A DNA stretch of 64,000 nt from Candidatus Poribacteria bacterium (GTDB taxonomy: Bacteria; Poribacteria; WGA-4E; WGA-3G): assembly GCA_028824685.1 (NCBI GenBank), contig JAPPCZ010000068.1:1-64000 (forward strand). The letters are read 5' to 3'. The notes under the pieces are model-generated. The model saw only the letters and a list, made by a program, of their open reading frames with translations, was not told the origin of the DNA and did no database searches. The position numbers were made by a program, and so were the translations under genes. Position 1 is the first letter of the stretch. Every line of letters starts with the position of its first letter. Below are positions 7,905-16,376 of the stretch, piece by piece.

Positions 7905-8600
7905 ATGAAAATTATGTTGGTATTAGCAGGATTTGTGTTGATGATAGCCTTTTGTGTTCTCAGCACAAGCGACATAGCACAGGCGGAAGAAGTCTTGGGA
8001 GTAGGAACAGATTCACTGCTGGGAGGAGACTTAACCGATCCAGAAGATGATGGTAATCCTGAAGCAGATGACGGTTACAACGCCAAGTTCACAGCCAACG
8101 ATGAACCCGGATTCGCGGGCGGGGAATTTGCGTTTAACGTCTTCGATAACGTCCTTGGCCCCGGCAATGCCAAATGGTGCTGAGGACGTGGAGGAGGCAT
8201 TCCGGAGGAAGGCCTACACGTGACAGCTGAGTTTGAGGAGCCGTACGCATTGACGCACTTCACCGTATCTTCAGCGAATGATGTTCCCGCAAGGGACCCC
8301 ACAGTATGGGAAGTTCAGGGGTCGAACGACGGCGAGGAGTTTGAGACCATCTATGCTCACGATGGGGATAGCTTTTGGGATCAGCGACTGCAAGTCGTCC
8401 TTTTTGAGGCAGGTGAAGATTACGACGTTCAAAAAGTCGGGTATAAGTTTTTTCGGCATGTTACTTTTGACACCGTAGCGAACCCGGCTGGGGCGTACTT
8501 TCAAATTGGCGAAATTGAGTTCTTCGGCGATGATAGTTATCCCGTAGACCCTAAAGCCAAGCTCACAACCAAATGGGCAAGCATCAAAAAGGTCCGATAA
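7905..8600 (+). pseudogene. secreted discoidin-like (F5/8 type C) protein with in-frame TGA
   Basis: The ATG at 7905 follows GGAGG at a 9-base spacing; the frame is open from a TTG at 7896 but that start has no such site. A Sec signal peptide (to ...SDIAQA) is followed by a discoidin/F5/8C-type domain: FDNVLGPGNAKWC, then TGA at 8181-8183, then in the same frame GRGGGIPEEGLHV, VWEVQGSNDGEEF and a final QIGEIEFFG strand. Such domains bind carbohydrate or surfaces. Homology runs straight through the TGA with no frame change, so it is a nonsense codon, a recoded codon or an error. The C-terminus ends KLTTKWASIKKVR. Full length would be ~231 residues. Confidence 0.75.
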
Positions 8601-8626
8601 GCGCAAATATCAGACATTTTCTAAAT

Positions 8627-8668
8627 CGGCTTGAATCCAGTAATTACTTGGGTTTGAGCCGTTTTTTT
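8627..8668 (+). terminator. rho-independent terminator after the discoidin gene
   Basis: The arms CGGCTTGAATCCAG and CTTGGGTTTGAGCCG form an imperfect stem around TAATTA, followed directly by seven T. It lies 27 bases past the stop at 8600. Confidence 0.75.
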
Positions 8669-8849
8669 GTGTACGCTTGAAACCGTATGGACTATCTTGG
8701 AAGGGACTTTTCGATTATGAACCGCACCTACAGCGTTTTGGAAATTATACTTACCGAAATATTTTCTTAAACTTCATTATGGTGATGGAGCAAATCGTGC
8801 GTGGCACCGCATCGTCAAATCCGGGAGTTTTGGCATCCGAACATCGTGA

Positions 8850-9335
8850 AAACACCGAAGCGTCTATGACAGAAACAAAGCGCGGGTGTCCAAGGGGAGC
8901 CTAAACCGAAACAAAGACGATATTGTGCTGACCGATGTATTGAAACAACTTCAAACGATGGTCACGGCGTTGCTACAACGGGTTGGCCACTCGATCTCCC
9001 TCCGTTTTCAAATCGAGTTCAACTTCCGAGACGCAAAGCAATATTGGGGATTACAAGATTTTATGAATGTCAACAAGATACCGGTAAACAATGCAGCGAA
9101 CCTCTCAATGTTTATGGTGAATGTGAGTGCTAAACTCATAGATACGCTCCGTTGTAAAAATACTGCGTATAGTGTTTTAGACCTTAGGGCACACTACCGA
9201 GGTTTGAAGTATTTACACGAAACGTTAAAAATACTTCCGCAAAAACCTGAACCTATTGTTATTCAACAAATCGCACAACATCTGGGGGCAATCGGTGCTA
9301 TTCATCACACGCAACCTGAACTAAACCCTGGATAA
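8850..9335 (+). pseudogene. DDE transposase remnant (IS4-like), C-terminal part
   Basis: The frame 8850-9335 encodes the C-terminal part of a DDE transposase: LRFQIEFNFRDAKQYWGLQD, the region carrying the catalytic Glu in IS4-type enzymes, followed by NNAANLSMFMVNVS. The N-terminal half with the two catalytic Asp residues is not found upstream in any frame, and there is no good start codon with a ribosome-binding site. I did not find terminal inverted repeats. This is a dead relic of an insertion sequence; the exact family needs a database comparison. Confidence 0.7.
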
Positions 9336-9390
9336 TTGGCGAAGGTATTGTTATTGTGAATTATAAAATAAGCTGGCACTTTCGTCCCCG

Positions 9391-9416
9391 GTAGTCGAGG
9401 TTTCTAACCTCGACTA
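9391..9416. repeat. GTAG-headed hairpin with TTTCTAA loop
   Basis: GTAG followed by the stem TCGAGGT / ACCTCGA around TTCTA. Similar units with changed but complementary stems and the same loop are at 22095-22120 and 56680-56703, and with TTTCCTAA at 24482-24501 and 30419-30444. Confidence 0.65.
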
Positions 9417-9467
9417 TGCAGAGTGTTCAAGTGATGCTAAAATCTACCATAATTGAGGTGAATATGT

Positions 9468-10340
9468 TTACCCAATCAGATTATTCGCAGCACGAACAGG
9501 TCTAAAAAGTGTCTGACGTTTGGATGGCATTTCTTCCAGCAACTTCGGATGTGGATTCCAATCGTGCCATTTACTATTTACAGTGTTATAGCAACTGAAA
9601 ATTGCTAACCTGTCGTTATCCTCATTTGTCCAGCGGTGCGTGCTATGCGTCAACGCCTCTGTGAAAAACAGCAATGACCCCGCAGGGCACTCATAGGTAT
9701 CCCAAATCGGAGAATCCTGACTCTGGATAGTATCAGGCGCAGTATAAACTGCTTTATGACTTCCTGTTATAAATAGTGTACCGCCCTGTCTGTATTTGAC
9801 TGGGTTAAGTTCCCAAACAATACGTGTCAAACCGCTATAGGCTCGCCCTGGGATACACCGATAAAGATGCGAATCGCCGGGAAAACGGAGCATACCGTTG
9901 CCGTTGTGTGGTCCAAAGTTACCATCTCCGACAGTGCGATAAAATAGGCTGCACGATTCCATACGGAAGCCATAACATTCTTGGCTTGAAAGTGCTGGAT
10001 GCGCGAGAAACTCGTTCAGAAACCCGACAACGTTTGGATGATCGGATAACTTTTCCATCGGCCCACCGAGAGGTGAACGCTCATGTTCTGGAATAGACTC
10101 CGGTTCATGACGTAGACGATGACAGAACTCCTGCATCTCTTGCAGTTCGTCGCCTGACAAAACGCCAGGGACGAGGAGCCAACCGTGCATGTCAAACAAA
10201 TATTTTTGTTCCTGTGTAGGTGGCACGACAGGTGTGCTGTCGGAGGTAGTTTGTGGAAGTTCGGCATTGTCTATATCCAGTGCCGCTCCCAAGTTTTTGT
10301 CAACGATAAAAGGTTTTGTATAGTTTGTTGCTTGTTCCAT
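9468..10340 (-). CDS. PhyH-family dioxygenase-like protein with H-x-G instead of H-x-D
   Basis: 290 aa, cytosolic, phytanoyl-CoA dioxygenase (PhyH) fold. It has an N-terminal helix region (YLFDMHGWLLVPGVLS), the cupin-like barrel and the conserved GGTLFITGSHKAVY segment, then EALTHSTHRW with a distal His (232 or 235) and Arg244 for 2-oxoglutarate. At the proximal iron site it reads PHNGNG (His145-Asn-Gly147), so the usual Asp is missing. In Fe/2-oxoglutarate halogenases of the same fold, H-x-A or H-x-G leaves room for a halide. That makes halogenation one possibility, and loss of activity another. It lies 24 bases downstream of an aminotransferase gene, probably one operon. Confidence 0.8.
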   Translation of the reverse strand: MEQATNYTKPFIVDKNLGAALDIDNAELPQTTSDSTPVVPPTQEQKYLFDMHGWLLVPGVLSGDELQEMQEFCHRLRHEPESIPEHERSPLGGPMEKLSDHPNVVGFLNEFLAHPALSSQECYGFRMESCSLFYRTVGDGNFGPHNGNGMLRFPGDSHLYRCIPGRAYSGLTRIVWELNPVKYRQGGTLFITGSHKAVYTAPDTIQSQDSPIWDTYECPAGSLLFFTEALTHSTHRWTNEDNDRLAIFSCYNTVNSKWHDWNPHPKLLEEMPSKRQTLFRPVRAANNLIG

Positions 10341-10364
10341 AATGATATTTCCTAATTTGCTTGT

Positions 10365-11564
10365 TTATGTCACCGCTTTCGCGCGTTTCAGTGCATCCTC
10401 AGAAACATTCAGCGTCTTTGCGATGTCTTCGTCCGTATGTGAGATAGACATGAACCAGATATGTCCCTCTGGCAGATACAATCCACCGTCTAATGTTGCT
10501 TCATAGAAGGTTCTGCGAAACTGACTCTGCTTTTCACCTTCAGCATTCAAACCGAAAAAAGGCATAGGTCCAATACCACCAATGCGTGCTTGGTCAATAC
10601 CCAATCGGTCTGTCATTTCTTTATAGCCATCTAATAATTTTGTTCCCTGTTTCCACATAAAAGCCACACCGTCTTTTGCTTCCAATTCCGCAATTGTAGC
10701 AATAGCGGCGGCAACAAGTGAGACCTCTCCGTGGAAAGTCGCGGCGACCCATACACCAGCAACTTCGTCCATAATTTCCTGCCTGCCGACTACAACTGCA
10801 GTCGCGAATCCGTTTGCCAACGCCTTCCCAAAAACCGACATATCAGGTGTCACACCGAAATATTCTTGCGCTCCACCTAAAGCATATCGGAATCCAGTCT
10901 TAACTTCATCAAAAATTAGCAGCGCATCGTTAGCGTTCACAACGGACTTCACATTTTCTAAATATCCTTCTGCGGGCAAGTCGTGTCCAGAAGGTTCCAT
11001 AATCAAACACGCTATTTCTCCGGGATGCTCCTTAAAGAGATCTTTCAACGCATCTATATCGTTAAAACCAACACTCAATGTTGATGCAGCACTACCCGGC
11101 AAGTGTCCACGGGTATTATGACACCAGTCGTGCCAACCGTGGTATCCGCAGCGAATCACTTTCTCCTTTTCAGTGTAGGCGCGTGCAAACTTAAGTGCGC
11201 CAGTTGTGGCATCAGAACCACCGACAAAGTAAGCCACCCTGTCCGCAGATGGAATAATCTCAACAAGTTTTTCTGCGAGTTCTATTTCCAGCGTGTGCCC
11301 TACGTTATAAACATTGCCTCGCTCAAGTGCCTTTGCGACTGCTTCTATCACGGTAGGATAAGCATGTCCGAGAATCATCGGTCCATATCCCATTAGATAG
11401 TCAATATAGTCGTTTCCATCAGCATCCCAAAAATGCGCACCTTTCCCACCAGCAACCATAACCGGTTGCGGCGGATTGCTCTGTTTATGTGGTTGTCCAC
11501 CGCCTACTAACGCAGCCTTCGCCCGTTCCCGCCACACCAACGATTTTTTAAAGCTTCTACCCAT
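10365..11564 (-). CDS. class III aminotransferase (glutamate-1-semialdehyde aminomutase-like)
   Basis: 399 aa, fold type I PLP enzyme. The PLP-binding Lys is Lys247 (SVFGKALANGF). Asp219 in LLIFDEVKTGFR contacts the pyridine nitrogen, and the GHAYP and FVGGSDATTGALKFAR segments are typical. Most similar in layout to HemL, but it lies next to a PhyH-type oxygenase gene rather than haem genes, and a second divergent HemL-like gene is at 34399. A role as an aminotransferase in an accessory pathway is therefore as likely as tetrapyrrole synthesis. First gene of the minus-strand pair with the PhyH gene. Confidence 0.85.
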   Translation of the reverse strand: MGRSFKKSLVWRERAKAALVGGGQPHKQSNPPQPVMVAGGKGAHFWDADGNDYIDYLMGYGPMILGHAYPTVIEAVAKALERGNVYNVGHTLEIELAEKLVEIIPSADRVAYFVGGSDATTGALKFARAYTEKEKVIRCGYHGWHDWCHNTRGHLPGSAASTLSVGFNDIDALKDLFKEHPGEIACLIMEPSGHDLPAEGYLENVKSVVNANDALLIFDEVKTGFRYALGGAQEYFGVTPDMSVFGKALANGFATAVVVGRQEIMDEVAGVWVAATFHGEVSLVAAAIATIAELEAKDGVAFMWKQGTKLLDGYKEMTDRLGIDQARIGGIGPMPFFGLNAEGEKQSQFRRTFYEATLDGGLYLPEGHIWFMSISHTDEDIAKTLNVSEDALKRAKAVT

Positions 11565-11731
11565 ATTTTACACACCTCTACACAATTTGATAGATAGTAT
11601 ACCACAATTTGCATCAGTCTCAACATTTTTTGTTGTAAATCGTGCAAATTAATGACATACTATTCCAATTCAAGTCTTAGGAAAGTTTAATGAAGTGTAG
11701 AAATATGTAGACATTTTGGGCTGCAGCGTTT

Positions 11732-11791
11732 GTAGTCGCGCAATTCATTGCGCCTCTTATCTTCTTGTAAGAGCGAGTTCCAGCTCGCGAC
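11732..11791. repeat. two GTAG-type palindromic repeats
   Basis: 11732-11754 is GTAGTCGCGCAAT plus its complement ATTGCG(CC), nearly identical to 13304-13326. 11767-11791 is a single REP-like arm (GTAAGAGCGAGTTCC...CTCGCGAC). Both sit in the divergent gap 11565-11862, which otherwise holds only AT-rich sequence. Confidence 0.7.
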
Positions 11792-11862
11792 TTTACGGCT
11801 AAAACGAGGGAAAATTAAAACTAAATACCTCTATGATACCGAAACCTTTGGAGGAGATGAAA

Positions 11863-13236
11863 ATGGCAGAAAATCTATTAACTGATGAACAGATGCGGCA
11901 TTTTATCGTGAACGGATTTGTCACCGTTAACACAGCGTTACCCCCAGCATTTCACGATGACATTTTCGCAAAAACGGCTGTTGTGTTTGATAAGGAAGGT
12001 AATCCGGGCAATAATCTCTTGCCGCGAATACCAGAAATTCAGAGAGTCTTTGACGATGCAAACGTAAAAGGTGCTTTGACAAGTCTGTTGGGACCAGATT
12101 ATTATATGCAACCGCATCGGCACCCGCACTATAACCCACCCGGTAGCAAAGGGCAGGGTATGCATCAAGACGGTGGCAAACGATGGTCACACCATACCCG
12201 TAGGTTACTTGTTTTCTATTACCCGCAAGATACACCTGTTGAGCGTGGACCAACTGGTGTTGTCCCAATAAGTCATTACTTTAGTACAAATGAAGGTTCA
12301 CAGGTATCTCCAGAAAAGCCTATCACTGGGAAAGCAGGGACTGTTGCATTTGCCAATTATGACCTTTGGCATCGTGCCATGCCGAATCAGACTGATGAGA
12401 GGCGTTACATGATGAAGTTCCTCTATGCCCGGATGACAGAACCGCAGAAACCTACGTGGGCAAACAAAGAAAAAGAATGGGCAAACGGCACAGCACACGG
12501 ACCTGCTGAACATCAGGAGATGTTCAAACATCTGTGGAACTGGCACCTTGGTACAAAGAATAGTGATGCACAGTCTTCATCTAACGGTGAGTCATTATCA
12601 GATTTAATCAGTGCGTTGAATAGCACAACTGAATCAACAGGATTAAAGGCTGCATATCAAGTGCCAAAGTTCGGCGAAAAAGCAGTGCCAGCATTGGTGA
12701 GATGTCTATATGAAGAGTCGGATATGAATCGCCGAAACGCGTGTTATGCGCTAAATGCAGTCGGTGCTCCCGCCGTTGATGCGTTACAAGGCACTTTGAA
12801 AGAGGCTCCTGAACACGCTCGTGCAAATGCCGCAGAGGCACTCGGAGACCTTGGGACGAAGGCAGAACCTGCCGTTCCTGCATTGGTTGAGGCGTTACAA
12901 GATGAATCTGACAATGTCCGTGCACGCACGATTGAGGCGTTAGGCACAACCAGTCAGTCAAGTTCGTTAGCGGTTCCAGAATTGATTAAGGCATTGGAAA
13001 ACCCAAACGGTGGGATTAGACGCAATGCTGTATTTGCGCTGTGTCGGATTGGTGAAAATGCTGCGGATGCAGTTGAAGGGTTGGAGAACCTACTCTTTGA
13101 TGAAAACCGTTATATCCGAGGGAATGCGGTGCATGCGCTTCACCGTATCGGCACGCCACAAGCAAAATCGGTGCTTCTTAATTATTTAGAAGGCACGCGT
13201 TGGTGTGCATTGACGAACCGTGAAACCACATTTTAA
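11863..13236 (+). CDS. PhyH dioxygenase fused to C-terminal HEAT repeats
   Basis: The ATG at 11863 follows GGAGGAG; an upstream in-frame ATG at 11833 lacks a site, so I use 11863 (457 aa). Residues ~1-220 are a PhyH-type Fe(II)/2-oxoglutarate dioxygenase with His101-Gln-Asp103 (GMHQDGG), distal His170 (LWHRA) and Arg180/181. Residues ~235-455 are about six PBS-lyase/HEAT-like repeats (A-V-P-A-L-V-x-x-L and N-A-x-x-A-L-G). HEAT repeats bind partner proteins, so the oxygenase may act on, or be held by, a protein. Iron ligands are complete, unlike in the gene at 9468. It stands alone between repeats; substrate unknown. Confidence 0.85.
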   Translation: MAENLLTDEQMRHFIVNGFVTVNTALPPAFHDDIFAKTAVVFDKEGNPGNNLLPRIPEIQRVFDDANVKGALTSLLGPDYYMQPHRHPHYNPPGSKGQGMHQDGGKRWSHHTRRLLVFYYPQDTPVERGPTGVVPISHYFSTNEGSQVSPEKPITGKAGTVAFANYDLWHRAMPNQTDERRYMMKFLYARMTEPQKPTWANKEKEWANGTAHGPAEHQEMFKHLWNWHLGTKNSDAQSSSNGESLSDLISALNSTTESTGLKAAYQVPKFGEKAVPALVRCLYEESDMNRRNACYALNAVGAPAVDALQGTLKEAPEHARANAAEALGDLGTKAEPAVPALVEALQDESDNVRARTIEALGTTSQSSSLAVPELIKALENPNGGIRRNAVFALCRIGENAADAVEGLENLLFDENRYIRGNAVHALHRIGTPQAKSVLLNYLEGTRWCALTNRETTF

Positions 13237-13249
13237 TCCCTTTTTCCTC

Positions 13250-13365
13250 GGCAGGCGCGCTTTGTAAGCGCTCCGCACCTTATAAATTGGAATTTGCTTG
13301 TTTGTAGTCGCGCAATTTATTGCGCCTCTTTGAATACGTTACGGCACACGGCGTGTGCCTACTAC
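13250..13365. repeat. cluster of three palindromic repeats between convergent genes
   Basis: 13250-13274 (GGCAGGCGCGCTTTGTAAGCG), 13304-13326 (GTAGTCGCGCAATTTATTGCG) and 13343-13365 (GGCACAC-GGC-GTGTGCC followed by TACTAC, i.e. GTAG-headed on the other strand). They fill the gap between two convergent genes and could act as bidirectional transcript ends. Confidence 0.65.
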
Positions 13366-13367
13366 TT

Positions 13368-15554
13368 TTAAGCAGACTGAAATGCAGCATAAATCTCCCG
13401 CGCTCGCTTTTCAACACCGCTTAAATAGGTCTCACCAATTTGCGAGCGGTAAAGCTCAGTGAGGGCACCGCTTGTTTCCCCAAAGGCTTTGGCATAACGC
13501 CGACACTCCTCTTTATCACCACCAGAAGCATAAGCTTTTGTCTTCGCATCTGTTCCAGACTTTCTAACCTCTACAAATTTATCCGTAAACTTAAGGTAAG
13601 TCCCATCCCCGACAAATCGGACATCCTCAAGTGTCGTAAAATCAAGTTCAGGAAGCGCATCGGAAAGGATAGCACGCGCTTGTGCCATATCTATTTTCCC
13701 TTCGCGCAGTGCAATAGCAATCCCAAGGAAAAACAAGTCATTTTTGTCGCGTTTCGCTTCACCTTCCCGTTTTGCGGCGCGTAGTTTTTCAGGATTCGGT
13801 TCAGACTCGTTGTAGTAGGTAATATCCTCCCGCACATCACACGTTGCGGTAATCCTACTCTCAGCAAAAATGGATGCAAGATATTCAGACAAAGGTATAT
13901 CCGCTTGTTTGCAATGCGCGGCAAGTGCTGTGACCAACACCATAGATTCACCAGCAGATTTTTCCCGCATCGCAATGGCTGTCCTGCCACCGTGACTCTG
14001 GATAAGTTCTTCAGGACCGGTTATCATACCGCCGCTCTCTTCACCCGCAAAGATGAGTCGCGGCTGTACACCGAGCGAAATTGTTTCACCGTAAACATCT
14101 TGGATAACAACTGACGCGTTTGGTGTATCGGCTATCTGCTTTTCAATCTTTTTCATAATTGCCGCGATCTCTTTGAAGCCGACCGGTACATTAATTACAT
14201 CTACCCCGTTAGCAGCAGCCCATTGATCCCAAGCAAGTGCAGAAGGAGTTGTTTTAATCATAAACCGCGGATGATCCTCCCAAAGTCCTGCAGTTTTGAG
14301 CTGCTTCGTGTGAAAGTCCATTAACATCAAAAACGCTTGATTAGGTGTGTAAATCGTTAACAGTCGATCATCGTCAAGCATTAGGAAATCAACACCGAGA
14401 CGTTGCAGTATTTCAGCACGCGATGCTTCTTCTATTTGGCAAACGATGAGTCTGTCTCCATCGGGATCAGTAGCCTCAATGATTGTTCCGAGAGGTTGTT
14501 TTTTTAATTTCGTCGCGTATTCTGCCGATTTGACAACATCCAGAATGCTAAAATCACATCCAAGGTCATAGAATTCCGCCTCGCCTGTTTTCGGATTTCT
14601 GTCCAGTTTTCCAATATTGTGATAAAGCGGGTCTGCTTCAACGTGAAGCCAACGCACGGAGTTAGCAATACCTAATCGCTCAAAGATTGCACGCATTGGG
14701 CGATACATACATCCACCCACACAATCAACAACAATTGGCGGTTTCGTTTTTCGGATAAGGTTTAGATTGGCATCTGTAGCGACACCACTTTTGAGATAAC
14801 CAACATAAAGTTGCACGCCATCGTGCAGTTCGTCTAACCGTTCAAAATCAATATGTTCGTTGTTGATTGTGCTGAACTGAATTGGATATCCATCCGTTTC
14901 AGCAGTATTAAGAATCTCCTCAATTTTTTCAACAAACTGCATAGATTCTTCAGGTAGATATTGACTTCCCTGATCGTTGAGGTCTTTTGTTGCGTTTTTC
15001 GTGCTAACAGAGTGGCTTGATGTGACATGCTCACCACCGTCCAAGTCAAGCATAAAAATAAGGAACGATGCCATCCAAATCGGCAGTGTGCCAAACCCTT
15101 TCGGTACATAAGTCCGTATCCCTTGCGCTGCCTGAATGCGCGCAATGAACTCAACATATTTTTCCGAGTTGTAGCGCACTTCACATCCTGCAAGTTTTTC
15201 TACAAGTTTCCCGCCAGACTTTTCCTTCGCGACGAGGCTTTTTCCAAGTGTCGCCAAGATAATGCCAATCTGATTGATTGGAAAGCGCGTATCCCATGGA
15301 TAGAGAATATTTTGCGGACCGCGTATGCCAGCGGTTGACACCTGTGCTTCCTTAGCATAGTTGCCAAACCATTCCCATAGGTTCAAACGTTCAATCAGTT
15401 CCTTGTTGAGTAAAAATGTGAATGCTTCGGGTTCGTCTTGAGGAAAAAGAGGGGATTTGATTGAGTCGGGGGTGTTCTGCTCAACCACTGCGAAAAGTTG
15501 TTGCTCTGTTCGGTTTCGTTTGTCAAGGGACGCTGCGTCTACAGCAATTACCAT
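13368..15554 (-). CDS. alpha-D-phosphohexomutase (phosphoglucomutase/phosphomannomutase type)
   Basis: 728 aa, longer than the usual 450-600. The four-domain phosphohexomutase pattern is visible: VSTAGIRGPQN near the substrate site, the phosphoserine loop as VTSSHSVSTKN, the Mg2+ loop IEATDPDGDRLIV, the sugar-binding FAGEESGGM and a C-terminal VRKSGTDAKTK phosphate-binding loop. It interconverts hexose 1- and 6-phosphates. The extra length is spread through insertions, and the phosphoserine loop departs from the common TASHNP, so substrate choice is open. Cytosolic, single gene, minus strand; the start ATG at 15552-15554 follows GGAG. Confidence 0.85.
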   Translation of the reverse strand: MVIAVDAASLDKRNRTEQQLFAVVEQNTPDSIKSPLFPQDEPEAFTFLLNKELIERLNLWEWFGNYAKEAQVSTAGIRGPQNILYPWDTRFPINQIGIILATLGKSLVAKEKSGGKLVEKLAGCEVRYNSEKYVEFIARIQAAQGIRTYVPKGFGTLPIWMASFLIFMLDLDGGEHVTSSHSVSTKNATKDLNDQGSQYLPEESMQFVEKIEEILNTAETDGYPIQFSTINNEHIDFERLDELHDGVQLYVGYLKSGVATDANLNLIRKTKPPIVVDCVGGCMYRPMRAIFERLGIANSVRWLHVEADPLYHNIGKLDRNPKTGEAEFYDLGCDFSILDVVKSAEYATKLKKQPLGTIIEATDPDGDRLIVCQIEEASRAEILQRLGVDFLMLDDDRLLTIYTPNQAFLMLMDFHTKQLKTAGLWEDHPRFMIKTTPSALAWDQWAAANGVDVINVPVGFKEIAAIMKKIEKQIADTPNASVVIQDVYGETISLGVQPRLIFAGEESGGMITGPEELIQSHGGRTAIAMREKSAGESMVLVTALAAHCKQADIPLSEYLASIFAESRITATCDVREDITYYNESEPNPEKLRAAKREGEAKRDKNDLFFLGIAIALREGKIDMAQARAILSDALPELDFTTLEDVRFVGDGTYLKFTDKFVEVRKSGTDAKTKAYASGGDKEECRRYAKAFGETSGALTELYRSQIGETYLSGVEKRAREIYAAFQSA

Positions 15555-15640
15555 CTCCGCGCTCCAAAATAGATTTTACAAGTATTATAGCATATACATA
15601 TATTTGTGTCAGTTAATTTGGCGGATTTGTTAGGTTGAAG

Positions 15641-15709
15641 TTAGCGGTAGGGAACGGTGAGGTGGTGGGCATAGATGTGTTGCTTTCCTTTGAATTCAAG
15701 TGTGGGCAT
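15641..15709 (-). pseudogene. N-terminal stub of a type III-like DNA methyltransferase (Mod)
   Basis: A 22-codon ORF with a good ribosome-binding site (AAAGGAA) starts MPTLEFKGKQHIYAHH and continues LTVPYR before TAA. This matches what I know as the opening of type III Mod-type site-specific methyltransferases. Nothing of the catalytic domain follows before the phosphohexomutase gene, so the gene was deleted almost entirely. It may mark a lost restriction-modification locus. Recognition rests on a short peptide. The rest of 15555-15792 shows no further coding sequence. Confidence 0.5.
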
Positions 15710-15792
15710 TGGCAATTCCTTTCGGTTTAGTTTGTGCTGTAACAAGTTTGTTTATTCTTCTTGTTCATCCGAGTCAAAGGGCGAATCGAACT

Positions 15793-16188
15793 TTATAGGT
15801 ATTTCCCCTCTTTTATTGACCGATTCAGTGCTTCAATATCTTCATCAGTGAGATGTGGTGGTTTATCCATCGCTTTGATGAGGCGTTGTGCGGCAGCATT
15901 TTTTTTCTTTTCTGTAATTCCTTTTACCCGTTTATTTGCTTGACGTTTGGAATCCGCTTTTATCAGTTCGTGAGGAAGCACTCTAAGTTGAGATGCAAGA
16001 AAACTGGTACACTTGGACATTTGCCCATTGTCATCACTGAATTCAACCTCAAACGCTTTGCCATCCGAAAGGATTTTAACGACTGTGCCAACATCTCCAC
16101 GCTTAAGATTATGTTCAGGTATGTCCTCAGTAAGCGCAACGACATCCAGAAGTTTGATTTTACCTTTTTCTGTAGATTTACGATTCAT
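15793..16188 (-). CDS. DUF4926-like protein, probably frameshifted near its end
   Basis: 131 aa as read. Residues ~10-70 (IKLLDVVALTEDIPEHNLKRG, then VGTVVKI and an acidic strand) look like a DUF4926 domain, a small fold found near restriction and toxin-antitoxin genes. The C-terminal half is basic and then helical (DEDIEALNRSIKEG). The frame ends quickly, but one extra G in the GGGG tract (15805-15808) would continue it as E-I-P-I-K-F-D-S-P-F-D-S-D-E-Q-E-E and stop just before the Mod stub. That acidic end looks natural, so a one-base loss is likely. A regulatory or antitoxin-like role is only a guess. Confidence 0.6.
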   Translation of the reverse strand: MNRKSTEKGKIKLLDVVALTEDIPEHNLKRGDVGTVVKILSDGKAFEVEFSDDNGQMSKCTSFLASQLRVLPHELIKADSKRQANKRVKGITEKKKNAAAQRLIKAMDKPPHLTDEDIEALNRSIKEGKYL

Positions 16189-16300
16189 AAGACGAATTTT
16201 AACATAAAAACGTGTTGGATGTCAAGTAGTTTTCATGAAAACTATTTCTGTAACAAAATAATAACTCTATAGTCATCAACTCATCTTAGACATTAAATTC

Positions 16301-16329
16301 TTGATTCTTTTGGCAAAATTATGTACAAT
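16301..16329 (+). promoter_or_regulatory. promoter of the hicBA pair
   Basis: TTGATT (16301-16306), a 17-base spacer and TACAAT (16324-16329), 47 bases upstream of the hicB start. Confidence 0.6.
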
Positions 16330-16376
16330 TTTCATCGGTATCACGACATATTCAACAGTAAAAAATGGAGGCTATA

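Noticed and set aside
7905..8600. Selenoprotein with UGA-encoded selenocysteine next to Cys
   Set aside because: No convincing bacterial SECIS hairpin was seen right after the TGA, and discoidin domains are not a redox family; a nonsense mutation or error is simpler.
10365..11564. Naming this gene hemL
   Set aside because: Two diverged HemL-like genes exist here, both beside accessory genes rather than haem genes, so the specific name is not supported.
12608..12961. Open frame on the minus strand inside the PhyH-HEAT gene
   Set aside because: It lies entirely opposite the HEAT repeats, has no ribosome-binding site and its sequence mirrors the repeat periodicity.
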